Part shown: positions 1-11,262 of the stretch, in pieces
Layout: each line of letters begins with the position of its first letter
How positions within the stretch are numbered: position 1 is the first letter of the stretch
Assembly (NCBI GenBank): GCA_037892935.1
Contig: JAYXKI010000001.1
Location: 620,001-684,000, forward strand
Reading direction: 5' to 3'
DNA length: 64,000 nt
From: Phlebopus portentosus
Lineage: Eukaryota > Basidiomycota > Agaricomycetes > Boletales > Boletinellaceae
Position numbers and translations under genes: made by a program
Notes under the pieces: generated by a model
What the model was told of the DNA's origin: nothing
The model's input: only the letters and a program-made list of their open reading frames with translations
Database searches by the model: none

Positions 1-912
1 GCACCTGACCGTCGTACTCCTAGGGATGCCCGTATAAGCTCACGAAGGCCACAGGATGGTCGCGGAAAACGTGGGCGATCAAGGTCACCATCGCGGGATC
101 AGCAAAGACCTCGGTCTCAGGCTGCAGTTCGGACAGGTCAAGGAAAAGGGCCACCGCAGTCTGCACAGATGCGCGAGAGGTCCGGAGGACAACCTCGGAG
201 TGGCCAACAATCACGTCCTGACCAACAGGCCCGCCCTGGCCAGCAAGCCCGTCCTGAGCAACAAGCCCGTCCTGAGCAACAAGCCCGTCCTGGCCAACAA
301 GCCCGTCCTGGCCAACAATACCGTCCTGAGCATCAAGCCCGTCCTGACCAACAATACCGTTCTGGACAATCTCGCACTACAGACAGAGGTCCAAGAGGTC
401 AGCAACGTGACGGCGGTGGCAGTGGTGGCGGCAAGCGTCAGGCCTCAGGTTCGAAGAGAAGACGTGCTCGGTCGAATAAAGGAGAGAAGAAATCTGCTGA
501 AGGGGTAAAACGTACCACCGATCCGGAGCTTAACGACTACCCGAACGAAGATAGGAACCCCCCGCCGGCTAGAAAATACGACGAGAATGGCATCTTGCAG
601 CTTAAGGGACCTCATGAACAAATCAGTCCTGTCATCGCACCGATTCTTCCTAAACTGCCGACACCTTCCATGACCACATCTGATGCAACGTCCTCGAGGT
701 CACTGCAACTTCTGTCATATCTCGACCGTGTTCCGCCCATGCCTATTGCTCATCCAGATCATGACTTTGCGGGCATTGTTGACGACGCAAGTCGCGTGTT
801 GACTCGCGTGAAGGAAGTGAACATGCATCGGCGCCGTGATGCTTTGAGTATTGTCGAGAAAATGGCGAAAACGGCTGGAGAGCTTGATAAAGGAGCGACT
901 GCTAATGCTTAA
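1..912 (+). CDS. RPxQQ-repeat hypothetical protein, 5' partial
   Basis: An open frame enters from the left edge in frame 1 and runs to a TAA at 910-912, so only the last 303 residues are present. The first part is Arg/Ser/Gly/Gln-rich. From about base 199 to 375 it carries about ten copies of an 18-bp unit encoding a hexapeptide of the form ARPxQQ (x is Gly, Glu or Asp). A Gly-Ser and Lys-Arg rich stretch (KRRRARSNKGEKK) follows and could be a nuclear localisation signal. The C-terminal 110 residues look more ordered and predicted helical, with the end rich in charged residues. I do not recognise the family. The basic, low-complexity repeats would suit an RNA-binding or condensate-type protein, but that is inference only. 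Confidence 0.75.
   Translation, partial: APDRRTPRDARISSRRPQDGRGKRGRSRSPSRDQQRPRSQAAVRTGQGKGPPQSAQMRERSGGQPRSGQQSRPDQQARPGQQARPEQQARPEQQARPGQQARPGQQYRPEHQARPDQQYRSGQSRTTDRGPRGQQRDGGGSGGGKRQASGSKRRRARSNKGEKKSAEGVKRTTDPELNDYPNEDRNPPPARKYDENGILQLKGPHEQISPVIAPILPKLPTPSMTTSDATSSRSLQLLSYLDRVPPMPIAHPDHDFAGIVDDASRVLTRVKEVNMHRRRDALSIVEKMAKTAGELDKGATANA
202..375 (+). repeat. 18-bp tandem repeats encoding ARPxQQ
   Basis: About ten imperfect copies of an 18-bp unit of the type CGTCCTGAGCAACAAGCC lie in one reading frame of the first gene. They encode the hexapeptides RPGQQA, RPEQQA and RPDQQY. The units differ mainly at the acidic/Gly codon and at the Ala/Tyr codon. Copies this close in sequence suggest recent expansion by slippage or unequal exchange. 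Confidence 0.85.
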
Positions 913-1211
913 ATACATTAATACATTATGACATTGTTACTCGTCATAACTAACTGGCAATCTATCTATCCTTAAGCTGCAAGTGTTTGAAATATGTACT
1001 TTGGTTTACATGTCTCGTTTGAAACGACATCCGAACACGGCATCGTCTCGTACTGAAAGTTTCCAAGAGAAATGTTAGGAATAAATACTGCATTCTCCTG
1101 GACATGAAGCAGGTGTAGGGAAGTGGAATCCTAAATCTGTTACAACCGGTAGATAAAGGCGAAAGATGCAAACGCAGTAAACAGTTGACGGGCGCTAGCA
1201 GAGCGCAGCGA

Positions 1212-3773
1212 CTACCTTCCCGTACTGATACTCTCCGCGAAAGTATCGTGGTGCACTTCACCATGAGCCATTCCATCAGCAAACGACGGTGGATCACCAT
1301 CACTCTCCACGTCCGACATACCATCAGCCATTCTTCTACTCGCCACTTCACGAACCGTTGCACTCGGCAACTCGAAGTCTACTTCTTTTCCGGTGTCGAA
1401 CGGCGGTACGTCTAGCCCAAACGCTTTGACAGAACGCCCCGTCTTGCGGCCGGGCTCTACGTTGTGCTTTGACGCTGCCAACAGAGAACCTAGTGGCTTC
1501 GCCTTCCTGCCCTTGCCAGTGGACGTAGGAATCTCATAACTACGCATCGAGATGACTGATAGAGACTCTGGCCTGAATAACGACTCGGGTGGTAGAGAAC
1601 TCGACGGCTCGCGACGAACGAGCGGCGTGGACTGGCGTCTTTGTCTCTTGCTCATAGGTTCTAAAAAAGCTGAACCGGGGGACATCTCGCGATTCTCAGC
1701 AATAATAGAATCCGCAGCAGTTTCGAGAGCCGCTGGCGGTGTGATGGGCTCATCAGCTGTCGGTGTTTCGTTCACCTCGCGTTGTTCTACGACGTCGATA
1801 TCTCCCTCATGATCCGGCTGAGCCAGCTGGCGTAAATGTGCGTATATGTCAGATTGATCGTCCAGCGGAGGCAACATAGGCATTTTCTCCCATCCTGCGG
1901 GACTCCAGGCCGGTGGAGCGATTTCGTCCATTTCTACGTCCTCGACTTCGGTCGGAAGGTGATCCGGCAGTGATAGCTCGAGGGTTACGGGCTGTTCTGT
2001 CGAGCAGCCTCCCCGCCGTTCAAGATGTCGTATCGCGTATCTGATAGTTGCTCGGGAACCTCCATAGCTTGGTCGACGTCATGTTCATGCAAGTCAGGAT
2101 TATACGTTATATGTTGCAGGAGTTTCTTTTTGCGCGTAGGCTTACGTTCTGCTGGAACTCCATAATGGTCCGCATTTGCATACTGTTCGGCCTGTGGCAT
2201 GGTAGGGTGACGCCTTCTTTCCATAACGCTCGCCAAGGAAGGGCTCACTGAGCTGGCAGCGCTTGAAGGTATTTCTTCGTAAGCAGTGAGTGATATCATG
2301 TCGTGTCGCGGCAAGTGACCTGCTAAAATATATTCATTTTGATCACTCGGAGGGCTGGCGTTGGTGTGATCTGTGAATGTAGAGACGGTCGAAGCGGTAT
2401 CAAGAGGAACCGGCGCAGCAGCGACCGCCCGAGTCCATCTCTGTCCAGATCTTGACTTCTTTTGGCGAGAGGAAATGGAATGCGAAGCAGTTATCGTGAT
2501 GGACTCTTCCTCCAGTATTCCCTCTGGAGGTGAGAGTGGATTTTCGGTTCGCATGGATGTACCCTTTCTTCTGCGCGATGACTCTGGTGGCACCGACGAG
2601 GATGGAGTCACTCGTGCCGAACGTCTTGACGAGAGTCTGAGCTTTTGGGATTTTAACCTAGTGTCAAAGCCTGCAATGTCCTGATTAAGAATATCAGAGG
2701 GAACGACAATGTCTTCATCGGGAATACTGGGCTCAGCAGACGCGCTGGTTCGCGAGATCGTATGTCTTGGTTCCGCAAGCTTCCTCTCAGCGGGAGGTAA
2801 AAGAATCCGGTATCGCTCTTCAAGTGACAGCGCCACATCTAACATAAGCCTGCGCCTGCGCTCAGCTTCGTGAAGGGAGGCGCCATCTACCAAATCGGTA
2901 CTCGGAATGCCTTCAGGTGTCCCAAATACATCATTCGGTAGCGTGAGGAAGGCAGTAGCGTCAACGTTCCGCAATTGTTCTATCCGCTCTTTTAGCTTGT
3001 AGTGCTCGTGTTGTAGTTTCTCCTTTTCCCGTAAACGTTGACGTTTCTCAATCATCTCATGTTTTCGGTGTCGTCTTTCGAAAGCTTCGTCCGACAACTC
3101 GTAGGCTTCCTGTGTGAAATGAGTCAAAAGTGCCCCTCAGGAAAGGAATTCACTAACAATTTCGCCAGTCCTAGCGCGAAGTCTCCCGCCAACCATCTCT
3201 TCATCCAGCTGAACAAAGTCCGGTACCTGGATATCTTGTTGAAGCTTGTACGCCCTGATAACCGCAGGTCGTTCAAAGTACCGCTCATTCGCAATCTTAT
3301 TTAGACCGATCTCGCTCGTAGACGCAGACGGAACTTGACTTGAGTCCGTTGTAAGGACGAATACGGTTCGAGCTGGGATGAGTGGTTCATTTTCGCCTGA
3401 AAACGTACAAGCCACACAGCACATGAAGTGGGATAAATGGGCACTTAGTTACCTTGACAGACAAAGAAGCAAATCAGTACATACCTTTCCGCTTGAGCGT
3501 GTCCAGAATGTTCACATCTATCTCGCTCGTTCCAACGGTCGTCCCGACCAGGCCTCTGCGCATGCGCGATGGGAGAACGCGTTTATTATTAAGGCGCGTC
3601 TGTACGCTCCCAGCTGATTGTGCCAAGCTACTTTCATCTGTTTCTTCGTCTGCTATGGCCGAATCGGCGCTGGGTGTCAGTGCTTTGAGTGATTTGGGTG
3701 TTACTCCAACACCGTTCCGCATCGGGCGTTTGCCTAAGGCCCTGGTTGAGGGCCTTCTCGTTTGATGTACCAT
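1212..3773 (-). CDS. SAS4/PEHE-like chromatin protein (putative HAT-complex subunit)
   Basis: The start ATG is at 3771-3773. Two introns are clear: 3397-3484 (GTATGT...TTTCAG) and about 3108-3155 (GTTAGT...CACAG). The second joins ...RTGEI to EAYELSDEAFERRHRKHE. The segment just after that junction, a basic helix with the pattern SDEAF.RRH.KHE..EK..R.REKE followed by a long charged coiled coil, resembles PEHE domains (MSL1/KANSL1) and the fungal SAS4 domain that bind MYST acetyltransferases. The rest is Ser/Pro/Arg-rich and disordered. The frame breaks near 1989-1991 and continues in another frame to a stop at 1212-1214. No splice pair restores the phase there, but one extra base in the C run would. 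The domain call is from memory of the pattern and is moderate; an unrelated coiled-coil nuclear protein is the alternative. Confidence 0.6.
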
Positions 3774-4196
3774 AGCCAGACTACTCGAAACACGTTTATT
3801 GAGATGAATATAATAGGAACGCAGGAAAAACTACCATGTACGGACCGTGTATCTGCCTATTCGTTTTGGTTAACAAGGACGACGCGGGGGGTGCCTTTGA
3901 ACGTTAAATGTTGTCCCAGGCCTCCTCGTTCTTTTTCACACTCTACTTGCTGACGGGAACGAGTAGACACAAGACAAAAACACAAAAAGTAGAAGCAAAT
4001 AGTTGGAGAAAGAGAATGGGAGGCGTAGACTGTCGTCGAGGTCGACTAACAGGTGCCTCCGAACGCGTCTCGCGACGTGCCGGATCTTTACAAGGGTCAA
4101 CTTCAGCGTCAACAAAAAAATCTCGGACACTCTTTTATTGAAATATCTACGATACAAATGCTACTATGCACTCGAACACAAATCCAGGTACAGGAG

Positions 4197-6218
4197 CTAT
4201 GGCCTATACTCGTCATTTTCTGTTTTTGTTTGAACAACGTACTCAGATTCTGGGAGCCGTGGCTGTCCATTGCCTTCTGAGGTATTCGATGTCCAAGTAC
4301 TATTTCGCCATGAAGAATTAGGACTGTAAGGAGTATAAGGGCTCGTCGGAGAAGAGGAGGTTACTCCAAGCGAGTGTTGTCCCTGCATGTAATTCACGTC
4401 GATACCGAAAAGCGAAGCAAAACGTGGATTAATGTGCGGTTGAGCGTAAGCCTGTTGGGAATTATACTGTGTTTGGCGATTACTAAATGTCTGGTACGGT
4501 GTATTGCCAGGCTGCTCGTGAGAGAAGTTTTGCTGTTGCCAGGGACCATTTGAGGAGTATGAAGGTGGAGGAAGTTCTTGACTAGCAAATATCGAACCAT
4601 CGGAGTATTGACCAATTGCTCGAGCGATGGTCATGGACGTGGGTGAGAGTGAGCGAGGAGGGCTTTCCCGAGAACGCCCACTTCTGCTGAAACTCGGCCG
4701 ACGGTCTCGACGTTCGAAGGATGCTCCACCGGAAGTTCCTTGCCCATTCAGTCCTCTATAATAAAGTCCGCCTCGACCACCTTCACGTCCTCCGCCTCGG
4801 CCTCTACCGCGCCCACGACCACGACCACGTCCATGACCTTGGTCTCTCGAGTTGCCATGGAAGAAATTCCGTGGACCCTTTGGTGAACTAGGTCCTTCTT
4901 CCAAGGCCGAGGTATCGTAGGAAGTCGACGATGGCATTTCATCTTGGTACGGATCGTCGTATGGAAGAGGAGCTGGACGAGACGGGCCTGACGTAACGCC
5001 AATATCGTATGGCCCATATTCGTCGTACGGGGATGTGCCGTAAAATGCACCGTCATTGACCTCTTGGTCGCGCATTTGAGATGGTGTAGGAGTCGAGAAT
5101 CGTGAAGATGCTAAAGAAGATTCTCGATATCCAGCACGTCTGCACAGGCAACCAGTCAGTGATAATTATCGAATAGTGCACATATCGCGCACTTACTTTC
5201 GTTTTCGTCGTTGCCTATACGCAGCTTCCGCTTCGTCGTCAGAGAACTCTATCTCGTCTTCACTGACTTCTTCGTCATGAACATTGGAAGCATCGCTTCC
5301 TTTCATCTTCGATAGTTGGCTTGGGAAGACAAAGTGGCTCCGAGGTGGTACGTGAAAGACCTCACGAGAAACTCTGACAATGTCACGGTCAATTGACCCA
5401 GTAGAAGGAAATTTGACTTGATAGAGAGGCTGATGAGTAGGACCGAATGTATCGTAGACCTTCGAAACGCTATGAGTAAGCAGCACATGAACCAAAAGTA
5501 ACACATACGAAGCCGAGAACTTTCCTATCCTCAAAGACAAGCAAGCTCTCCGAATCTAGCGCACCCATAGACGCCCTATTTTCATTTCCAGAGGCCACGC
5601 CCTTAACCACGACAGTATCTTCAAAAATACTCATTATTTCTCCGACCCTCTCTAGAGGCTCCCGAGGATCGATTTCTGTGATGTCGGGGACAGCGACAGA
5701 GGGATCGGATATCTCATTCTTCGTTCGTGGCAATGTACCAGAGCCCGCGCGACCGCCTCCTTCATCTTCGTCCTCTTCGAAATCATTGAAAGCTTGCTTC
5801 TCAGTGCTTTTGATCGGGTCATCTTTATCTGTATCAGACTCAGAGCTCGTATCCGAATCGGGTTCGGAGGAAGATTGTGATGGTGAACGAGGTCTAGGCA
5901 TTTTGTGAGAATTGATCTACTTTGGAGCAGAATTGCAGAATTCGATTACACGTACTTTACATCGCCATCTTGCCTGGAGGTGTCGGCATCTGTAAGCAAA
6001 CTTTCAACAACATTCGCTTCATCGCTATCACTCTCGATATCCGAAGACTCTGAATTGCTGCTCGAAACGATGGAATCCGAGTCAGAACTTGACTCGGAAG
6101 ACTCATCGAGACGTCCTCTTGGTCCCGCTTTCAGACTAGATGGACCAGGGACGGGTTCAGATACTAAATCATGAATCAAAAGGAGGTCTTGAGGGATATT
6201 ACTCGGAACTTTGAACAT
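4197..6218 (-). CDS. NAF1: H/ACA snoRNP assembly factor NAF1
   Basis: NAF1 is the nuclear assembly factor that holds the place of Gar1 while H/ACA RNPs (pseudouridylation guides, telomerase RNA) are built. The ATG is at 6216-6218. Three introns of 44, 49 and 57 nt (5917-5960, 5460-5508, 5140-5196) give one continuous frame. The order is an acidic Ser/Glu/Asp-rich N-terminus, then the Gar1/Naf1 beta-barrel (from EPLERVGEIMSIFEDTVVVK through LVFEDRKVLGF joined by the splice to VYDTFGPTHQPLYQVKFP), a short acidic patch with a basic cluster (RQRRKRK), an RG/RGG stretch and a Gln/Ser/Tyr/Pro-rich tail. This order is that of fungal and animal NAF1. The gene is divergent from mitochondrial EF-Ts across 162 bp, so the two probably share a promoter. 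Confidence 0.92.
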
Positions 6219-6380
6219 AGTGAATGGAAGAAAAGAACGAAGGAAAATTCAGAAAACAAAGTAGTCCCAGCACGTGATCAGAACGCGTAGATCTGCGTCG
6301 ATCATTCAACCAAACGCGTCGTGAAAAAGGTGCCAAGCAGCCAGCTCTCTTTTCCTTCAACGCGACACTCATTGTTCAAC
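6219..6380. promoter_or_regulatory. Compact divergent promoter NAF1 / EF-Ts
   Basis: Only 162 bp separate the ATG of NAF1 on the minus strand from the ATG of EF-Ts on the plus strand, so both promoters and both leaders must fit here. No clear TATA box is seen. The segment is GC-moderate with two ACGCGT palindromes (at about 6282 and 6314), the MluI-box motif linked to G1/S regulation in ascomycete yeasts. Whether these act here is inference. Confidence 0.45.
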
Positions 6381-7587
6381 ATGCTCAGAACGCAGCTCAG
6401 GCGCTTTGCCGTCCCTCATAGGAGATATTCTCAGCCTTTCTACTCGCAACGTCGATTCTATGCTGCCTCGGAGCCCGTCAAGCCGTCCTTACAACTCGTT
6501 GGCGAGCTCAGAAAACGTACTGAGGTCTCGATTTCAAAAGCTAGAGAGGCTCTCGTAACAACGAACAATGACCTAGAAGCGGCCTTGGAATGGGTGCAAA
6601 AAGATCTGGCTATATCCGGCGCAAAAAAGGCCGCAAAAGTCGGCGGAAGAGAGACCAAGGAGGGTCTGATTGCTGTTTCGTTGCTCTCGCCTGGATACGG
6701 AGAAGGAATCGGCGGTGTTCGAGCAGCTATGATTGAGCTCAATTGCGAAACCGACTTTGTAGGGCGCAATGAGCTGTTCGTGAACCTCTCATCGGACATT
6801 GCTCATTCAACCGCCTTTCCTTGCTGAGGAATCCTCCGACTTCAAGCAAATTCCAGCACTGCTGAGACCTTTCCCCGTGGATGCTCTTCTTGATGCCCCG
6901 CTGCTTCGTAAGGATCCTTCTTCGTTATCTCCTGCAATTCCGACATCCTCCTCCGTCGGCTCTGCGATCCGCGATACCATCGCAAAAGTCGGCGAGAATA
7001 TCTCTTTGCGCCGGGCAGTGAGCATCGTGCTTTCTCCAGCTCCTCCTACTGTAAATGCGGGCCTGCGAGTATCATCCTACATTCATGGTTCTACATCGAA
7101 CCCTTCATGTGGACGAATGGGCGGGCTAGTTGCTTCCTTGCTCGAGTCTCCCAGACTCAAAGAACTCTTCGCTCAGGAATCGTTCCGCAGTGAACTCGCG
7201 AAGCTCGAGCGTGCCCTTGCACGTCAGGTCGTTGGATTCGAAACTCGTTCAATCCGCTCAATCAAAAAGGGTCCAGATACGACGTTGTATGAACAGCCAT
7301 TCCTGCTCTACCCTGGAGAGTTTGCCGGGCAGCCTGTCAAGTCCGTCCTCGAAGCATTCGCGGAGCAAAAAGGACTGATCGACCAGTCGGTAAAGGATCA
7401 GTATCAAGGCGTTGCTGTAGTTGAATTCGCCAAGTGGTCCGTAGGCGAGGATGAATTCTCTGAGGGTTCAGGTGCTTGTGAGTGCTATTTGATTCTACCT
7501 CCATCTTCGTAATCTAATTCTGATCATGATGTAGGCCTGGCGAGTGAAATGGAACTGGGTGAGACTGAGTCCGACGAATCGAGTTGA
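6381..7587 (+). CDS. TSF1: Mitochondrial elongation factor Ts, with a one-base frame break
   Basis: EF-Ts recycles mitochondrial EF-Tu by nucleotide exchange. The ATG at 6381 opens a basic, Ser/Arg/Tyr-rich presequence (MLRTQLRRFAVPHRRYSQ) typical of a mitochondrial import signal. The UBA-like N-terminal domain (LRKRTEVSISKAREAL) and the EF-Ts core motif AMIELNCETDFVGRNELF follow. At 6819-6820 the frame shifts: ...IAHSTAF reads into a stop, while LAEESSDF continues in another frame. Removing one C from the TTTCC run joins them exactly. A 49-nt intron (GTGAAC...GAG) could also bridge the frames but would delete conserved residues. The last intron is 7478-7534, and the protein ends CLASEMELGETESDESS. 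The family call is firm; the break is probably a base error. Confidence 0.88.
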
Positions 7588-8341
7588 GCATGGGCGTGTG
7601 CTACGTACCCGATCCACTTCAATATCCAGAAAAAATCTGCTTCCCCAGCAAGGATACGCGAAAATTCTGCTTTAAAATAAATGATACAATATGTGCATAC
7701 GCAATATAATTGCTATCAATGTAATGTAAACCCCGAGACCGTACGCAGTGGCTACGACACATTGGACTTTCTAATTCTTCGTTCTTCACGTCTTTCATTT
7801 GCCCATTGAAAATCCTCTGCTATCAAAACTTCTTTCCCTCCGCATCGCTAAGGTAGCTTTGCGGTGACTCTCTGCTATAGACTTAGCGTCAACGAAAACT
7901 TGACAACGACTTGAGATAACGGATGAATGAAGAGGACGAGCAGAAAACGATATGACAACAAGGTACATATAGTTCCTGGCCCTCCCACCCTGGCCCAACC
8001 CTCTCTGGCCAAATGCATACGCATGCAAGGTTTAGAGTGCTGGACACATTGGATCATCATGGCCACGAAACTGAATGAGAACCTAATACCACTTGATGGT
8101 GCTCCTCCCGGAAGCGTTGCAGGTTGCAGGATCCGGGAAGAGCACCACCATTATATCAGGTCACTCTCTGCAAAGGAGCTATACTCCAGACGACGGAGTG
8201 AAGTCAGTGAGTCAGTAATTGATGGGGGTGCGCTAGTCACATCCAAGTCACATGAGATCGGCGCAAACTTGAAGTAATCTTGGGAACTGTCACTTCCTTA
8301 ATTCTTACTTATACCTCGCTCTTACCTTTACCTTTCTGATC
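7588..8341. other. Intergenic 754 bp with a strong hairpin
   Basis: No convincing gene is found. Several open frames cross it but show neither homology nor splice logic. It holds the 3' end of EF-Ts and the promoter of the CCDC124-like gene, plus an inverted repeat listed separately. Confidence 0.5.
8097..8147. repeat. Inverted repeat, 16-bp arms
   Basis: TGGTGCTCCTCCCGGA at 8097-8112 pairs with TCCGGGAAGAGCACCA at 8132-8147. Fifteen of 16 positions are complementary, and the odd one is a C/A that would be G-U on the opposite strand's RNA. The 19-nt loop contains a GTTGCAG direct duplicate. It lies between genes and not within 60 bp of a stop codon, so a simple terminator or 3' end element is unlikely. 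Confidence 0.6.
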
Positions 8342-9504
8342 ATGGCACCGAAGGGAGGGAACACAAAGAAAGAGCAGGCCGAGCGAAAAAGGCAGAAAAC
8401 GAAGCTAAGAAGCAGCAACTAGCCGAGCAGGAAAAGGTGCGCCAGACTCCATTCATAATATAATGTCCATCCATCTGTACTCATCCATCCATATAATTAA
8501 CTCTCATCTCACACGATTGATTATATAGGAAAAAAAGAAGCAGCGAAATGGGATCAAGGTGCGAAGGGCAAAGGCGGTAAAGAAGACAAGGAAGCGAAGC
8601 GCAAGGAGGCGCTCGCAGCGAAGGCCGAACGCGAGAGGTTACTCGCCGAAGAGGAAGCTTCGCTCCCTTCCAAGCCCAAGGCCGCTCCGAAAGCTGCTAT
8701 CGGTAAGAAGAAAGCTGGCGCATCTGCCACGCCACGCCCGGCGGGACCTGGTTCGCTCGCAGCTGGTGGAGGATTGGGCGATGTGGCGGAGAAGGGAGAA
8801 TCCGGAGAGATTGAATCGTTCGCGGCTTCGAATGTTGATGATGCGATTGCGATGCTTGAAGTTGTGAATGCGAAGAAGGATAAGGCGAGTGTGGGTCAGG
8901 CGGCAGCTGGGCTTGAGAAACACCCTGAGGTACGTATATGCTCCCCTGGACAGAATGAATGTATGCTAACTTGATTGCAATCAGCGTCGGTTCAAGGTAT
9001 GCTCTTGTGGTATATGGCATACCACACTTGATTGATCATTGCGATGTTTACTTTCAGGCTGCATTTGAAGCGTACCAAGAACGAGAGCTGCCCAATCTTA
9101 GGAAAGATGTATGTCCTTATCTTCACGCTTTAAACATGACATTTCAAAAGCTGACGCCAAACCATTCCAGCATCCTGGAATGCGTCTGAACCAATACAAG
9201 GTCGGTATATATTGAAGGATATCAGAATCACAATGAGCGTAAACTGACAAGAAGTTCAATAGGAACTGTTATTCAAGCAATTCCAAAAGTCTCCCGAGAA
9301 TCCGTAAGTCTAATCGACTCCGATCCGCGTTCATTCATACTCGATACTTGGATGCACTGACTTTGATCTCTGAACAGATTCAATCAGACCGTGGTGTCGT
9401 ATGACGCGACGAAGGAAGAGCGGCTTGAGGCGCTGGAGAAGCGAAACAAGGAGGTTGAGGAGAGACTGAAGGAACGGACGAGGAATCTCACTTTGGATGA
9501 CTGA
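8342..9504 (+). CDS. CCDC124/Lso2-like ribosome-associated coiled-coil protein
   Basis: CCDC124 and yeast Lso2 bind idle 80S ribosomes and help them restart. The ATG at 8342 gives MAPKGGNTKKE, the usual start of fungal members. The Lys/Glu/Ala-rich coiled coil (AKKAENEAKKQQLAEQEK) is followed by AKWDQGAKGKGG, a Pro/Ala linker, and the conserved C-terminal domain with HPE-RRFK-AAFEAYQERELPNLRKD-HPGMRLNQYK and FKQFQKSPENPFNQ, ending RTRNLTLDD. Exons are 8342-8436, 8529-8929, 8985-8996, 9058-9108, 9171-9200, 9263-9303 and 9378-9504. Exon 3 is only 12 nt. Two one-base frame breaks are needed: one base missing near 8372-8375 (GG read as G) and one in the A run at 8530-8536. The domain call is confident; the breaks look like sequence errors. 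Confidence 0.87.
8985..8996 (+). other. 12-nt microexon (RRFK) of the CCDC124-like gene
   Basis: The 12 bases CGTCGGTTCAAG sit between an acceptor (CAATCAG) and a donor (GTATGC). They encode Arg-Arg-Phe-Lys, which is what joins HPE and AAFEAY in this family. The flanking introns are 55 and 61 nt long. Confidence 0.8.
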
Positions 9505-9947
9505 ACTCGACCGCGCGTATTTTGTATGTATGAGATGATTTTGTGAGTTCTGTCCTATGGGAGTTCTTTATTCCGGGTATATAAGAGAGCTGACTGTTTT
9601 TGTCCAGATCTCTCTTGTATAACATGTAAAAGAGTGCTTTGTACTTTCGGAATGACAGCGTATAACAAGCATACATGTCGTACTCCTATTATTTCGTTCG
9701 GCATGGCCCAACGGTGATGCCAGTGATGCCTCGATGCAAACACGGGCCATCAAATTTCGACCAAGAATAGTAAGTCGACTCTATCGGCTCGCGTGCTTGA
9801 TCAGAATATCGATCAGATCTCCCTTGAGCGTTCACACCCCTTGTTGACCGAGGTCCCGCTTTCATCTCAGGTGGCTGTTCCACTTTGACTGCGCGTACTT
9901 CTTCTTCCTTCCTTCTCTTCCGTCTTTTCGAGTCTACAGGTCGCGAA

Positions 9948-10818
9948 ATGGATTCGCTGCGTTGGAAGCCAGGAAAGAGCTGTGTGTAATCAACGTATTT
10001 TTTGTGATTGAGAGTGAATGTTTCTGACGAGTTTTGTTACAGTTGGTCCAGTTCTGAAGCCGCTGGATATCTATCTCCTAGAGTCTAAGCTCGAGCTGCA
10101 CCCTATTCTCGCACAGAAATATGATGACTTTCGGTTAGAATTTAACCTCGCAACTGGTACGGTGCACCATTACGCTTGGCTCGGTCGTGTTGATGTCGGA
10201 TTGTAGGTCAGACGATAGGCTTCAAGGGCAAGGAAGAAAGGGTGTTCACGATGAAAGACGAGACTGCGACGTTACCGCGGATAACGGAGCTGTATATCAT
10301 CACGAAGTCGAGTCCTTGGTGTACGATCGTGCGGAATCCTGAGGGTGTGACGTTGGCGGATGTGTGCAGAACACTATGGAAAGAGTGCGTCTCGTCTTTT
10401 GAATTTCACGTATGACGATGCAGCACTCTATATGGAACTGATGCTGGACTGCTTCTTTCCTGTGTACAGTTACACGGACCTTACGCTGACAGAGCCGGAG
10501 TTCAAAGATCTATCGCCACGCGAGCAGGATCGAATTCAACGGATGGCTTTACGACGGGAGGCGGGTGGATTCGCGAGTGCGTTTTCGGGAATGTGGGGCG
10601 CATCGAGTACGGTGTCGTTCAGTCGGTGTAAACGAATAGGTAAGTCACACCTGGGCTGTCGTCCGATAAGAATGGACTGAGACGTAAGGCTGTGCGAATT
10701 TGTAGACTGGCTGTATGGGAAGACCTACTTCGACGGTCTTGAACGGGACGATGACCATGCGAAGAAGAAATTGGGCTTCGCCGCACCGAATGTGTTCAAG
10801 TTGAGGCTTGGGGAGTGA
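9948..10818 (+). CDS. DUF6699 domain protein
   Basis: Five exons (9948-9981, 10043-10156, 10207-10384, 10470-10639, 10706-10818) give a continuous frame of about 200 residues starting MDSLRWKPGKSFGPVLKPLD. The core fits the basidiomycete DUF6699 pattern: LHPILAQ, then RVFTMKDETATLPRITELYI, then a Pro-Trp-Cys strand followed by EGVTLADVCRTLW, and a C-terminal charged helix (LSPREQDRIQRMALRRE). The protein ends GFAAPNVFKLRLGE. The function of the family is unknown to me. A second, larger DUF6699 gene lies 445 bp downstream on the same strand, so these may be diverged tandem duplicates. No signal peptide or membrane segment is seen. Confidence 0.82.
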
Positions 10819-11262
10819 TCTTCGGTCAACATTAATCGCTGATGTTCCATCATTGTTCCTTCTTGCTCGACGTTGTCTGTAAATCTACTCTGAATGTAAA
10901 ATGTTTGCGCTGCTTGAAAAAAGTATGAGCGTCTATCCGAAGCAGTGCGCATATAGTCGGTGTTTCCTCCGCACGTGTTGTTGACCATCCATCATCACCG
11001 ATATACCGTCAAGTTCCTAGCCTAGGGTCTGCAGGCTCAACAAGCGCTCATCCAAATCATGACTCCCTCTTTCCCTCTGTCCACGCTTTGCCTACAACCA
11101 TCATGTCGTTCTAGCTACTTTTCGGTATTCTCGCCAATTTTCTTGGATTTATGACCTTTTGACGAGTCCGTTATCGAAAACGGAATCTGAACTGCAATAT
11201 CTGATTTGATCTGAATACTTGGACATCAATTTGAGCATCCTCAAAAATTTGCTGGCAATACA

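Noticed and set aside
7927..8277. 116-residue open frame in the EF-Ts / CCDC124 gap
   Set aside because: No family motif and it runs through the inverted repeat; open by chance.
8559..8867. Long Arg/Lys-rich open frame
   Set aside because: It is the out-of-frame reading of exon 2 of the CCDC124-like gene; the homologous protein is in the other frame.
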